From assembly GCF_008000895.1 (NCBI RefSeq), contig NZ_CP042823.1:3624001-3688000 (forward strand): a stretch of DNA of 64,000 nucleotides, given 5' to 3'. Made by a program: the position numbers and the translations under genes. Under the pieces are notes generated by a model. It worked only from the letters and a program-made list of their open reading frames with translations. It ran no database searches and had not been told where the DNA came from. The stretch is from Methylobacterium sp. WL1 (GTDB lineage: Bacteria; Pseudomonadota; Alphaproteobacteria; Rhizobiales; Beijerinckiaceae). Numbering within the stretch: the first letter of the stretch is position 1; every line of letters starts with the position of its first letter. Below, in pieces: positions 1-9,058 of this stretch.

Positions 1-1193
1 GTGACGTAGTTGGTCGCCGGATAAGTCGGCAGCACCGCGTAGCTGTTGAGCCCGGGCGAGGCCGGCGTCGGGTCGACGCTGCGCAGCACCTCCGAAGGCT
101 TGCGTGATTCGCCGGCCGTGTACCGGAAGGACGCGGTGGCCGCGCCGCGCAGGACAATGCCGAGGTAGGTTTCCGCATCCATGCCGAACAGCCACGGCGC
201 GGCTGCGGCAAGCTGGGTCGTATCGGAGTTGGCCGCGTGAACGTTGTTGTTCAGCGAGGACAGCCCGCCGAAGGGACCGACGGCTTCCCGTCCGCTCCAG
301 CTGAAGGGCTCGCCGTAGGCCGAGAAGCTCGACGGGATCGAGGTCGGGTTGGTCACCCGGTCGGCCGAGGAATCGAAGCTGCCCGGCGGCCAGCTCGCGA
401 CCTGAACCTTGGTGGCGGCCTCGACGGTCTCGGCATCCGGCAGGGCCGGGCCGGCTCCGGCCGAGCCCGCCTGCGGGGGATCGGCCTGGTTCACGCTGGC
501 ATGCATGAAGTAGGCGGACGAGTTCTTGGCCAGCGCCATCAGCAGCCCGGCATTGAGGTCGGTGTTGGGCGCCCCCTCGACGACCTTGCCGGTGCCGGGA
601 TCGACCGCGGCATGGCAGAGCGCGCAGGTGATGCCCATGCGCAGATGGCCCTGGTCCGAGAAGGTCTTGATCCCGATGATGAACGCGCCGCCCTTCGGCA
701 CGTCGAGCCCGGTCGGGACCAGCTCGCCCTTGCGGTAGTTGCGGTCGCCGACGCGCATATCTCGCGCCATGGCGACCTGCAGGTTCGTGGTGCCCTGCCC
801 GCGGAGCTTGGCCACCGCCAGGGCAACCGCGGTGGGCGTCAGGCCGCCGTCGAGCATGCCCATCACGTCGGTGAGGAAGACCTCGTTGCCGAACGTCTCC
901 TGGTAGAACGCCTGCCGCCCGCGCTCGACCATGGCGGGATCGATCGCCACGGCGCCGTTGCTGGCCGAGAGTTCCTTCCGGCCGGCCTCGGTGCCGTTGA
1001 GGCGGTCCGCCTCCGCACGCAAGACCCGGCGTCCGAGGACGTCGAAGGCGGTCTGGATCGGATAGCGATCGGGGTTGAGCAGGTCGGCCCTGTCGGGCAT
1101 CGGCGCGTAGCTGAAGCGCCCGAAACTGATCGTGACACCGGCCGCGACGGTCGCGAGCCCGGCGGTGAGGAGGATACGGCGAGGCCAACCCAT
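1..1193 (-). CDS. c-type cytochrome family protein (3' end outside window)
   Basis: The reading frame starts at ATG 1193 and runs open off the left edge, giving at least 397 residues. The first 25 residues (MGWPRRILLTAGLATVAAG...) look like an export signal or membrane anchor. A single CxxCH haem-c motif, CALCH, lies at about residues 190-194, so the visible part binds at least one covalent haem in the periplasm. Long periplasmic c-type proteins of this shape often carry further haem motifs in the C-terminal half, which is not visible here. Electron-transfer partner and substrate cannot be told. The 175 bp between this start and the AraC remnant downstream of it must hold its promoter. Confidence 0.7.
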   Translation of the reverse strand, partial: MGWPRRILLTAGLATVAAGVTISFGRFSYAPMPDRADLLNPDRYPIQTAFDVLGRRVLRAEADRLNGTEAGRKELSASNGAVAIDPAMVERGRQAFYQETFGNEVFLTDVMGMLDGGLTPTAVALAVAKLRGQGTTNLQVAMARDMRVGDRNYRKGELVPTGLDVPKGGAFIIGIKTFSDQGHLRMGITCALCHAAVDPGTGKVVEGAPNTDLNAGLLMALAKNSSAYFMHASVNQADPPQAGSAGAGPALPDAETVEAATKVQVASWPPGSFDSSADRVTNPTSIPSSFSAYGEPFSWSGREAVGPFGGLSSLNNNVHAANSDTTQLAAAAPWLFGMDAETYLGIVLRGAATASFRYTAGESRKPSEVLRSVDPTPASPGLNSYAVLPTYPATNYV

Positions 1194-1368
1194 GAACGGT
1201 CTTCGATATCCGTGGCCGATCCGCCCCGCGGGTGTGCGGGGATCGGCGGCCGGCGATCAACGGGCGTCCGCAGCCGAGGTTCACCCAGGCGGGCGCGCCC
1301 GGGTGTCACGTTCTCGCCAGCGGAGGCGGCGTCAGAACCGCCCATCGGCCTGATCCGCGACGTCGCGA

Positions 1369-1557
1369 TCAACCCCGGTCGACGCTCTCCACAGGCGGCG
1401 GCCGGAAGTACGCGCCCGGCGGACGCCCGAAGGAGCGTCGGAATACGGCCGCGAAGGCGCTCGGACTGTCGTAGCCGCAATCCAGCGCGACCGAGAGGAT
1501 GGCCCGGCCCTCCGCCAGCAGCGGCAGGGCGTGGAGCATCCGGGCTTGCTGGCACCA
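1369..1557 (-). pseudogene. AraC-family regulator remnant (C-terminal HTH half only)
   Basis: The frame encodes WCQQARMLHALPLLAEGRAI...ALDCGYDSPSAFAAVFRRSFGRPPGAYF, the second half of an AraC-type DNA-binding domain, ending at a normal stop at 1369. The effector domain and first HTH helix of a usual 250-300 residue AraC protein are missing. Family similarity begins abruptly at the Trp codon (1555-1557); upstream codons on this strand lack the expected first helix. The sequence immediately beyond belongs to a leuA remnant on the other strand. An ATG at 1578 could give a 69-residue peptide, but this is best read as a decaying fragment. Confidence 0.7.
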
Positions 1558-1740
1558 GTGGTGGATTATTCGGAGCATGCGCTCCGGCGTGGTTTGGATG
1601 CGCAGGCGGCGGCCTATCTCGAATGCACCCTCGCGGACGGCAGCCCGGTGTTCGGCGTGGCGATCGACAGCGACGTGGCGACCGCGACCGTGAAAGCCGT
1701 GTTGAGTGCGGCGAGTGCGGCCGCATCGCCCGGCCGATAA
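1558..1740 (+). pseudogene. 2-isopropylmalate synthase remnant (C-terminal regulatory domain)
   Basis: From GTG 1558 the frame reads VVDYSEHALRRGLDAQAAAYLEC, then FGVAIDSDVATATVKAVLSA, then a stop at 1740. This matches the end of the LeuA C-terminal (leucine-sensing, dimerisation) domain, where VxDYxEHAL, DAQAAAYxE and GVxID...ASxKAVxSA are conserved. About 60 of the usual 550 or so residues remain; the catalytic barrel is absent. The upstream boundary coincides with the AraC remnant on the opposite strand. It is non-functional for leucine synthesis; a complete leuA presumably exists elsewhere. Confidence 0.7.
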
Positions 1741-2110
1741 GGCTGCGCCGTCGCGGCGCGCATCTCAAGCCGGGTTCGAGGCGGGACATACCAGTCCGAC
1801 CGACTCGCCAGGAGCCCAAAAGCATCACCCCATCAGGGTGGGCAATGCGGTCACACAATTTTTCTGACCCTACGCCAAAGACTTTTTCAGCAGCACGTCC
1901 GGGTCATTATGCGTTAGCATGACGTCACGGGCTTGTTTTTACTGCAATGCCGCAAATCTTTGATGCGGCGCAACAGTGCTGACGGTCAGAAATTTGGTCG
2001 ACAATGCGCTGAACCCTGCGGGCTCTGCGTCGCCGGCCGCTAACAGACTCGGAGACGGACGGCGCACACGCCGTCCGGACATCCGGGCCGGAGGGAGGAT
2101 CGTGGGCTTC
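1741..2110. other. intergenic region upstream of the CoA-transferase gene
   Basis: No credible gene was seen. The stretch is less GC-rich than its surroundings around 1855-1990. It holds a 6-bp dyad GCCGCA/TGCGGC (1949-1954 and 1964-1969) and a purine-rich ribosome-binding run (AGGGAGG, about 2092-2098). It presumably carries the promoter of the CoA-transferase gene. Confidence 0.5.
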
Positions 2111-4090
2111 ATGAAGAAGAACAAGGTCATCACGGCGGACGAGGCGATCGCGCTGATCCGCGTGAACGACGTCGTGACCACCACGGGCTTCGTCCAGAGC
2201 TGCATCCCGGAGGCGCTGCACGCGGCGCTGGAGAAGCGCTTCGTCGAGACCGGCTCGCCGCGCGGCCTGACCCTGATCATGACCGCCGGAGCGGGCGACA
2301 GCAAAGGCCTCGGCACCGGACGCCTGCATCATGACGGCTTGCTCGCGCGGGTCATCGCCGCCAATTTCGGCCGGATGCCGAAGGTCGCGCAGGCTGCGCA
2401 GAACAACCTGATCCGCGGCTACAACCTGCCCCAGGGGGTGATCTCGCAGCTCTACCGGGCCTGCGCCGCGGGCCAGCCCGGCCTGTTCTCGAAGGTCGGC
2501 CTGCAGACCTACGTCGATCCGCGCCACGGCGGCGCGAAGGTCAACACGCTGACCACGGAGGACATCGTCAAGCTGGTCGAGGTCGATGGCGAGGAGTGGC
2601 TGTTCTACACCGCCACCAAGATCGACGTGGCCTTCATCCGCGCCACCTCGGCCGATCCGTCGGGCAACCTCTCCTACGAGAAGGAGGCGCTGACGCTGGA
2701 TTGCCTGGCCCAGGCCATGGCGGCGCGCAACAACGGCGGCATCGTCATCGCCCAGGTCGAGCGGATCGTCGAGGACGGCTACCTGCTGCCCAAGGACGTG
2801 CGCGTGCCCGGCATCCTGGTCGACTGCGTCGTGGTGGCCGAGCCCGAGATGCACCGCATGAACTACGGCGTCATGCACGACGCCGCGCTCGCCGGCGAGA
2901 TCCGCGTGCCCGTCACCGGCATCAAGCGGATGCCGCTCAACGAGCGCAAGATCATCGCCCGCCGGGCCGCCTTCGAGCTGCCGCCGAACGGCGTGGTCAA
3001 TCTCGGGGTCGGCGCGCCGGAGGGCATCTCGTCGGTGGCCAACGAGGAGAAGATCACCCCCTACATCACCCTCACCACCGAGGCCGGGGCGGTCGGCGGC
3101 GTGCTGGCCTCAGGCTCCAGCTTCGGGGCTGCCACCAACGCCGACTGCATCATCGACCAGAACCAGATGTTCGACTTCTACGACGGCGGCGGCCTCGACA
3201 TGACCTGCCTGGGCATGGCCGAGTGCGACGAGGCCGGCAACGTCAACACGTCGAAGTTCGGCGGCAAGCTCAACGGCTGCGGCGGCTTCATCAACATCTC
3301 GCAGAACGCCCGCACCGTGGTGTTCGCCGGCACCTTCACGGCGGGCGGGCTGGAGATCACCGTGGACGACGGCGTGGTCCGGATCGTCAGCGAGGGCCGG
3401 GCCCGCAAGTTCGTCACCCGGGTCCAGCAGAACACCTTCTCGGGGCCCTACGCGGTGGAACGCTCGCAGCCGGTCCTCTACGTCACCGAGCGCTGCGTGT
3501 TCCAGCTGACCGCCGACGGCCTGGAGCTGATCGAGGTCGCGCCCGGCATCGACATCGAGCGCGACATCCTCGCCCACATGGATTTCAAGCCGGTGGTGCG
3601 CAATCCTGTGCTCATGGACCCGCGCATCTTCCGCGACGAACCGATGGAACTGCTCTCCGATCTGCTCAACCTCGATCTGTCCTCGCGCATCAGCTACGAC
3701 GGCGAGCGCAACATCCTCTTCATCAACCTGGAAGGCTGGTACTGCCGGGTGAAGAGCGACATGGACGAGTTGCGCATGAGCATTGTCGGGGCCTGCCGCA
3801 AGGCCGGCCAGCGGGTCAACGCCGTGATCAACCACGACGGTTTCCGGCTCAACGAGAACCTGATCGACGACTATGCCGGGATGATCCAGTATCTCCAGGC
3901 GAACTACTACGCGACCACGACGCGCTACGTCACCAGCGCGTTCTTGCGCCTGAAAATGGAGGAGGCGCTGACCCGACGCGGCGTCGCCCCCCACGTGTTC
4001 GAGCGCAAGGAAGAGGCCCAGGCCTTCCTGGGCACCACCGACTCGAAGGCGCGCAAGCGAATCTCACCGGCGGTCGCCTCGGCCGCGTAG
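2111..4090 (+). CDS. acyl-CoA:acetate/3-ketoacid CoA-transferase (fused alpha-beta, with C-terminal extension)
   Basis: This is a family I CoA-transferase of 659 residues that moves CoA between carboxylic acids through a glutamyl-CoA intermediate in the cytoplasm. The alpha part comes first (VITADEAIALI, then TAGAGDSKGLG) and the beta part second, with the VNLGVGAPEG loop and the catalytic Glu in LTTEAGAVGG. From about residue 502 (MDPRIFRDEP) a further 155 residues follow that are not part of the two-domain core. Two starts are possible: GTG 2102 or ATG 2111, both near the AGGGAGG site; ATG is used here. The gene converges on ghrA with a gap of 5 bp. Natural substrates are unknown; 3-ketoacid or short acyl-CoA is the family expectation. 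Confidence 0.85.
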   Translation: MKKNKVITADEAIALIRVNDVVTTTGFVQSCIPEALHAALEKRFVETGSPRGLTLIMTAGAGDSKGLGTGRLHHDGLLARVIAANFGRMPKVAQAAQNNLIRGYNLPQGVISQLYRACAAGQPGLFSKVGLQTYVDPRHGGAKVNTLTTEDIVKLVEVDGEEWLFYTATKIDVAFIRATSADPSGNLSYEKEALTLDCLAQAMAARNNGGIVIAQVERIVEDGYLLPKDVRVPGILVDCVVVAEPEMHRMNYGVMHDAALAGEIRVPVTGIKRMPLNERKIIARRAAFELPPNGVVNLGVGAPEGISSVANEEKITPYITLTTEAGAVGGVLASGSSFGAATNADCIIDQNQMFDFYDGGGLDMTCLGMAECDEAGNVNTSKFGGKLNGCGGFINISQNARTVVFAGTFTAGGLEITVDDGVVRIVSEGRARKFVTRVQQNTFSGPYAVERSQPVLYVTERCVFQLTADGLELIEVAPGIDIERDILAHMDFKPVVRNPVLMDPRIFRDEPMELLSDLLNLDLSSRISYDGERNILFINLEGWYCRVKSDMDELRMSIVGACRKAGQRVNAVINHDGFRLNENLIDDYAGMIQYLQANYYATTTRYVTSAFLRLKMEEALTRRGVAPHVFERKEEAQAFLGTTDSKARKRISPAVASAA

Positions 4091-4095
4091 ACGGA

Positions 4096-5037
4096 TTAGT
4101 ACCCTCGCCCCGCATCGACGCCCTGCGGCGGATGACCGGTGCTGCGGTATTCCCGCAGGTTGGCTGCCACCGTGGTGGCCGCCGAGTCCATGTCGGTGGG
4201 GCCGGAGATGTGCGGCAGCACGGTCACGCCCGGATGGGTCCAGAGCGGGGATCCGGCCGGCAGAGGCTCGGTGTCGAACACGTCGAGCACCGCGTGCGAC
4301 AGGTGACCGGAATCGAGGGCGGCGATCAGGTCCTCGGTCACCACGATCGGGCCACGGGCGAAGTTGATCAGCGCCGCCCCGGGCTTGAGCGCCGCGAGCC
4401 TCGCATCGTTCACCAGGCCGCGCGTCTCCGGCGTCAGCGGCACCAGGCAGACGAGGATGTCGCAGCCGCCGAGCATCGTCCCGAGGCCGTCCCCACCGTG
4501 GAATGTGGCGATGCCCGGGACGGTCTTCGGCGTCCGGCTCCAACCGGTGACGGGGAACCCCGCGCCGGTGAGCCGCCCGGCCGCCGCGGTGCCGAGCGCC
4601 CCGAGGCCGAGAAGGCCGACCACCGTGTCGGCGGGCTTGCGGTAGGGGTGCGGCCGCCAGACCCGCTCGCGCTGCTGGCGCGCGTAGGTGGGCATGTCGC
4701 GCTGGAGATAGTGAGTCCAGGCCAGCACCGCCTCCGCCATGGCCCGGGCCATCTCGCGATCCACCAGCCGGACGATCGGGAGCGGCCGGTCGAAGGCGCC
4801 GACGAGCTTCTCCACGCCGGCCCACAGGCTCTGCACCCAGACCAGGCTCGGCAGGGCGGCGACCTCCGCGGGATCGGGGTTGGCCACGATGGCGACCCGC
4901 GCGGCCGCACGCTCGGCCTCCGCCATCAGCCGGAACGGAACCAGCCGCTCACCCGGCATCGCGGCCGACAGGATCTGCAGGTACTCCGCCTCCTGGTCGG
5001 GCCCCTTGCAGCCGACCAGCGCGACAACCTCCGCCAT
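4096..5037 (-). CDS. ghrA: glyoxylate/hydroxypyruvate reductase A
   Basis: This 313-residue protein is of the D-2-hydroxyacid dehydrogenase type and reduces glyoxylate or hydroxypyruvate with NAD(P)H in the cytoplasm. It has the dinucleotide-binding loop GLLGLGALGTAAAGRL, a substrate-loop Arg in NFARGPIV, and the terminal His in LPHISGPT. An EPLP segment precedes the His, as is typical of the GhrA branch. GGAGG lies 5 nt before ATG 5037. A role in glyoxylate or serine metabolism fits a methylotroph, but substrate preference is inferred from family only. Confidence 0.85.
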   Translation of the reverse strand: MAEVVALVGCKGPDQEAEYLQILSAAMPGERLVPFRLMAEAERAAARVAIVANPDPAEVAALPSLVWVQSLWAGVEKLVGAFDRPLPIVRLVDREMARAMAEAVLAWTHYLQRDMPTYARQQRERVWRPHPYRKPADTVVGLLGLGALGTAAAGRLTGAGFPVTGWSRTPKTVPGIATFHGGDGLGTMLGGCDILVCLVPLTPETRGLVNDARLAALKPGAALINFARGPIVVTEDLIAALDSGHLSHAVLDVFDTEPLPAGSPLWTHPGVTVLPHISGPTDMDSAATTVAANLREYRSTGHPPQGVDAGRGY

Positions 5038-5136
5038 CCCAGACCTCCGTCGACATTTCGGCTCATGCCCGATCCGGGCGATGCAGCCGCTGTGCCTGCC
5101 CGGAGCGCGATCGCCAAGCTCGGCGGCACCCCGCCG

Positions 5137-5427
5137 TCAGCGGGCCTCGATCAGCGCCGGGTAGACCAAGCGGACGCTGCGGCGGTCCTCGGTGATCGCG
5201 GTCGCGATGCGCTTGCGCAGGCTGCCGGTGGTGATCGGCACTGCAACCTCGGTGGGCCGCAACCGCCACCGCTCGGCCGCCGCCATCTCGATCCGCGGTT
5301 TCGGCCTGTCGAGATGGCGGTCGGCGCCCTCCGTGGGCACGGTGGCGAGCCCGGCCACCGTCACGGCGGCAAGCAGGCCGTAACGGGACCGGCGCAAGGG
5401 CCCGGAACGAGGTGACGGAGCGAACAT
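5137..5427 (-). CDS. small exported protein of unknown function
   Basis: This 96-residue protein begins MFAPSPRSGPLRRSRYG and has a hydrophobic stretch LLAAVTVAGLATV that looks like a signal peptide, with possible cleavage near EGA. The mature part is basic and Arg-rich, with no recognised domain. An upstream in-frame start at 5454 is possible, but the ATG at 5427 puts the signal sequence at the N-terminus. It is flanked by ghrA on the same strand and a divergent MFS gene, and the link is unclear. No function is assigned. Confidence 0.5.
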   Translation of the reverse strand: MFAPSPRSGPLRRSRYGLLAAVTVAGLATVPTEGADRHLDRPKPRIEMAAAERWRLRPTEVAVPITTGSLRKRIATAITEDRRSVRLVYPALIEAR

Positions 5428-5586
5428 GACAGGGAACCCGCGTGGACACGTCACCTGTGCCCATCACGCGTGAAGACGGGATCGAACCGAATCGATTCCC
5501 AACCTGTTCCCAACACCTGCGTCGAGTCGCGGTAAACACCCGGTCTTGAGGCACGGTAAACGAACCCGTCGGGAGGATGCGCGAGC

Positions 5587-7059
5587 ATGGCGAGCAAGGT
5601 TGAGGGGGGTGCCGGGACACCCGAGCGCGCGGAGATCGGACGCGTCATCGACACCGATATCTCCGCGCGCCTGGACCGGCTGCCGTGGGGTCGCTTCCAC
5701 GTGCTCGTCATCGTGGCGCTCGGCATCACCTGGGTCCTGGACGGGCTTGAGGTGACGCTGGCCGGATCCCTGGTGGGCGCCCTGCGCCAGCCGCCGATGT
5801 CGTTCTCGGAGTTCGACGTCGGCCTGGCAGCCTCCTGCTACCTCGTCGGCGCCGTGACCGGTGCGCTCGGCTTCGGCTGGCTGACCGACCGGATCGGCCG
5901 CAAGAAGCTGTTCTTCATCACCCTGGCCCTCTACCTGGTCGCCACCGCGGCCACGGGCCTGTCCTGGAACGTCGCCAGCTTCTGCGTCTTCCGCTTCTTC
6001 ACCGGTGCGGGCATCGGCGGCGAGTACACGGCGATCAATTCGACCATCCAGGAGCTGGTCCCGGCCCGGGTCCGCGGCTGGACCAACCTGGTCATCAACG
6101 GCTCGTTCTGGATCGGCGCCGCGCTCGGCTCGTTCATGTCGATCGTGCTGCTGCGGCCCGAGGTGATCGATCCGGCCTGGGGCTGGCGCGTGGCGTTCTT
6201 CACCGGCGGCGCCATCGGCCTCGTGATCCTGCTGCTGCGCACCTGGATCCCCGAAAGCCCGCGCTGGCTCGCCACCCACGGCTACGCCGCAGAGGCCGAC
6301 CGGGTCGTCACCGGTATCGAGAAGCGCTTCACCGACGAGGGCGTCACCCTGCCGCCGGTGGACGAGAGCAAGCGCATGAAGGTCCGGACCCGGGACCACA
6401 CCCCCCTGTCGGAGGTGTTCCGGGCCCTGTTCGTGACGAACCGGCTGGCCACGATGGTCGGCCTCGCCCTGATGGTCGCGCAGGCGTTCTTCTACAACGC
6501 GCTGTTCTTCACCTACGCACTGGTGCTGGAGCGGTTCTACGATGTGCCGGGCAACAGCGTCGGCTGGTACCTGCTGCCGTTCGCGCTCGGCTCGTTCCTC
6601 GGCCCGCTGCTCCTCGGGCGGCTGTTCGACACGATCGGCCGGCGCCAGATGATCGCGTTCACCTACGGCATCTCGGCGGTGCTGCTCGTGGCCGTTGGCC
6701 TGCTGTTCCGGCTCGATGTGGTCGGTCCGGTGGGGCAGACCGCGGCCTGGATGGTCGTGTTCTTCTTCGCCTCGGCGGCGGCGAGCTCGGCCTACCTGAC
6801 CGTCTCCGAGACCTTCCCGCTGGAGATCCGGGCACTGGCCATCGCGGCCTTCTACGCGGTCGGCACCGGCATCGGCGGCGTCTCAGGCCCGCTCCTGTTC
6901 GGCAGCCTGGTCGAGACCGGCTCCCGCGACTGGGTGCTGTTCGGCTACGGGCTCGGCGCCGCGCTCATGCTGATCGCCGCGATCGTCGGCGGCGTCTGGG
7001 GAACGGCTGCGGAGGGCAAGTCCCTGGAGGACGTCTCGAAGCCGCTCGCGGCGGCTTGA
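5587..7059 (+). CDS. MFS transporter (sugar/metabolite:H+ symporter type)
   Basis: This 490-residue inner-membrane carrier has about twelve hydrophobic segments. The loop 2-3 signature GWLTDRIGRKK and its repeat GRLFDTIGRRQ in the second half are diagnostic for the Major Facilitator Superfamily. ESPRWL after TM6 is the mark of the sugar-porter and metabolite:H+ symporter branches. A soluble N-terminal tail of about 35 residues precedes TM1. Substrate cannot be deduced. It converges on glk, with a shared hairpin terminator between them, so a role in sugar uptake is plausible but is only inference. Confidence 0.8.
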   Translation: MASKVEGGAGTPERAEIGRVIDTDISARLDRLPWGRFHVLVIVALGITWVLDGLEVTLAGSLVGALRQPPMSFSEFDVGLAASCYLVGAVTGALGFGWLTDRIGRKKLFFITLALYLVATAATGLSWNVASFCVFRFFTGAGIGGEYTAINSTIQELVPARVRGWTNLVINGSFWIGAALGSFMSIVLLRPEVIDPAWGWRVAFFTGGAIGLVILLLRTWIPESPRWLATHGYAAEADRVVTGIEKRFTDEGVTLPPVDESKRMKVRTRDHTPLSEVFRALFVTNRLATMVGLALMVAQAFFYNALFFTYALVLERFYDVPGNSVGWYLLPFALGSFLGPLLLGRLFDTIGRRQMIAFTYGISAVLLVAVGLLFRLDVVGPVGQTAAWMVVFFFASAAASSAYLTVSETFPLEIRALAIAAFYAVGTGIGGVSGPLLFGSLVETGSRDWVLFGYGLGAALMLIAAIVGGVWGTAAEGKSLEDVSKPLAAA

Positions 7060-7069
7060 GCATCGAAGA

Positions 7070-7100
7070 CCGTCAGGTGGCCTGGGGGGCTGCCTGACGG
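7070..7100. terminator. bidirectional hairpin terminator between MFS gene and glk
   Basis: A 13-bp stem with two G-T wobbles is formed by CCGTCAGGTGGCC (7070-7082) and GGCTGCCTGACGG (7088-7100), with a TGGGG loop. It sits in the 48-bp gap between two convergent genes. There is no long T-run on either side. Confidence 0.65.
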
Positions 7101-7107
7101 GGCTTGA

Positions 7108-8115
7108 TCAACCCTCCTTCCGCCACACCTGCCCGTGGTAGACGAAACGCCTTCCCTCATTGGCGAGGGCCGCCAGGCCCCGGAAGGCGGGATCCTGGAC
7201 CGTGATGACGCTGGTCGGGATCTGGCGCATCATCGCGGCAAAGGGCGCCTTGCGCTCGAACGCGTCGCGAAACCCGCTCTCCTCCAGAACCTTGACGATG
7301 CGGGGGGCGATGCCGCCGCCGATATAGACGCCGCTGGTGGCCAGGAAGGTCAGGGCGAGGTCGCCGCAGACGCGGCCGAGCAGACGGCCGAACAGCTCCA
7401 GCGCCTCGGCGGCGTGCGGGTCCGACGCGTTCAGCCCGGCGTCGGTCACCGCCGCCGGATCGATCTTGTCGTGCGGCCGGCCGGTGCGGACATGCGCCAC
7501 CGCCGCGTGCAGCCGCGCCAAGCCCGGGCCCGACAGCACCGCCTCGACGGTCACGCGTCCCTCGACGCGCTCCAACGCGTGCCAGACCTTCTCCTCGAAC
7601 TCGTCCGCCGGGCCGATATCGGTATGCCCGGCCTCGGTGGAGACGATCGCCAGATGAGCGGCGTAGGGCACCAGGGCCGCCGCCCCGAAGCCGGTGCCGG
7701 GTCCGAGCACGACGCGGGCGCCGCCCGGCACGGCCGGACAGGGCCCGACCGGCGTGAGATCGTGCGGCTCGATATCGGCCGCGCCGGCCGCGACCGGCAC
7801 GTAATCGTTCACCACCACCGCCGAGGAGAGCCCGAAATCCTTCGCGATGCGCTCGCCGCCGATCCGCCAGTGCGCGTTGGTGAGCTGCGGCTCCGGCCCG
7901 TCGACCCGTCCGCCCATCGCCAAGATGGTCGAGCGCGGGGGCGGCAGAGCGTCGCCGCTCTTGGCCAGCGCCGCCTTGATGGCGTGGGACGGATCGGGAT
8001 GCTCGGCGGTGGCTTCGTGGGAGAGGAGCTGGGGCGCGGCACCCTTCTCGGCGATCAGGCCGAAACGGGCGTTGGTGCCCCCGATGTCACCGATGAGAAC
8101 CGGGAATTCGAACAT
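7108..8115 (-). CDS. glk: glucokinase
   Basis: This 335-residue protein is of the bacterial ROK-independent glucokinase (Glk) type and phosphorylates glucose with ATP in the cytoplasm. The N-terminal phosphate loop is IGDIGGTNARFGLI, followed by VVNDYVPVA, the GPGTGFGAA loop and the EAGHTDIGP substrate motif. GVYIGGGIAPRI near the C-terminus is the adenosine-binding segment. Length and motif order are normal. otsB lies 81 bp upstream on the same strand, so the two may be co-transcribed and link glucose and trehalose metabolism. Confidence 0.92.
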   Translation of the reverse strand: MFEFPVLIGDIGGTNARFGLIAEKGAAPQLLSHEATAEHPDPSHAIKAALAKSGDALPPPRSTILAMGGRVDGPEPQLTNAHWRIGGERIAKDFGLSSAVVVNDYVPVAAGAADIEPHDLTPVGPCPAVPGGARVVLGPGTGFGAAALVPYAAHLAIVSTEAGHTDIGPADEFEEKVWHALERVEGRVTVEAVLSGPGLARLHAAVAHVRTGRPHDKIDPAAVTDAGLNASDPHAAEALELFGRLLGRVCGDLALTFLATSGVYIGGGIAPRIVKVLEESGFRDAFERKAPFAAMMRQIPTSVITVQDPAFRGLAALANEGRRFVYHGQVWRKEG

Positions 8116-8196
8116 CGACGCGTAGCCTTTTCCTGGGCGGGCTCACCGCGAGGCAGACAGCGTGCCTGCCGCCGCGCCGCGAATGATAGGGCGGGT

Positions 8197-8940
8197 TCAG
8201 GCCGGCGGCAGGGCCTCGGGATCGATGCGGCCGCCCGCGGCCCAGTCCCGCAGCAGGGCGCGGACGGCGGCCGGGTCGGGCAGGCGCCGGGTGGCCACGG
8301 TGTCGCCGTCGCCGACCCGGACCGCGATGCCGCCATCCGCGTTCACGGACGCGAAGGCGATCTCGTCGGTCCGGTCGTCGCCGAAGAACACCGGGCGGCG
8401 ACCCGCGTAGGGGGATCGCTCCATGAAGGCGCGGATCGCATGGGCCTTGGTGGCGTGGGCCGGCACGATCTCGCCCACCGCCTTGCCGAGCTGGAGCCGG
8501 TAGGCGCCCCCGAGCGACGCGGCCGCGTCCTTGACCAGCGCCTCGGCCCGGCCGGCATCGTCCGCGCTCGCCAGCCGCCAATGCACCGCCACCGAGGCGC
8601 CCTTGTCCTCGATCAGGACGTCGGCGAGCGCCTGGCTCTCCGCACGAAGGCGCTCGACCTGACGGCGCAGCTCCGGATGGTCCTCCGCCTGCCCCCCCGA
8701 CAACGCTCCGCCTACCCGATGCTCGACGCCGTGAAGCCCGGCAGCATCAAGGTGCGAGGGTGCCAGGAAGCCGTCGATCACCGAGACCGGCCGGCCGGTG
8801 ACGATCGCGAGCGCCCCGCCGAGCCGGTCGCGCAGCCGCTCCAGGGCCTCGACCAGTCCGGGCTCGACCTGCACCGCGTCCGGCCGCGGGGCGATCTCCG
8901 CGAGGGTGCCGTCGAAGTCGAGGAAGAGAGCGATGTCCAT
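8197..8940 (-). CDS. otsB: trehalose-6-phosphate phosphatase
   Basis: This 247-residue HAD-superfamily phosphatase removes phosphate from trehalose 6-phosphate, the last step of the OtsAB pathway for the osmoprotectant trehalose. Motif I is FLDFDGTLAEIAP (nucleophile and acid Asp), motif II is the Thr in IVTGRP, and motif III/IV is FFGDDRTDEIAF. Length is normal. No otsA is seen nearby. It sits upstream of glk on the same strand. Confidence 0.9.
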   Translation of the reverse strand: MDIALFLDFDGTLAEIAPRPDAVQVEPGLVEALERLRDRLGGALAIVTGRPVSVIDGFLAPSHLDAAGLHGVEHRVGGALSGGQAEDHPELRRQVERLRAESQALADVLIEDKGASVAVHWRLASADDAGRAEALVKDAAASLGGAYRLQLGKAVGEIVPAHATKAHAIRAFMERSPYAGRRPVFFGDDRTDEIAFASVNADGGIAVRVGDGDTVATRRLPDPAAVRALLRDWAAGGRIDPEALPPA

Positions 8941-9058
8941 CGCGGTCGGTCCCGGGCCGTGAATGTCGGCCCCGGGCTAGCACGAGGCGGCTGTTCGCGG
9001 AACGGTGAGAAGCTTCAACCTAGCGTTCAATGTGGATACGATATACGCCAGGGGCGTC

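Noticed and set aside
2596..5415. Long plus-strand open frame overlapping the CoA-transferase gene and ghrA
   Set aside because: It is a shadow frame with Arg/Gly-rich translation and no recognisable domain; both genes it overlaps have clear family motifs.
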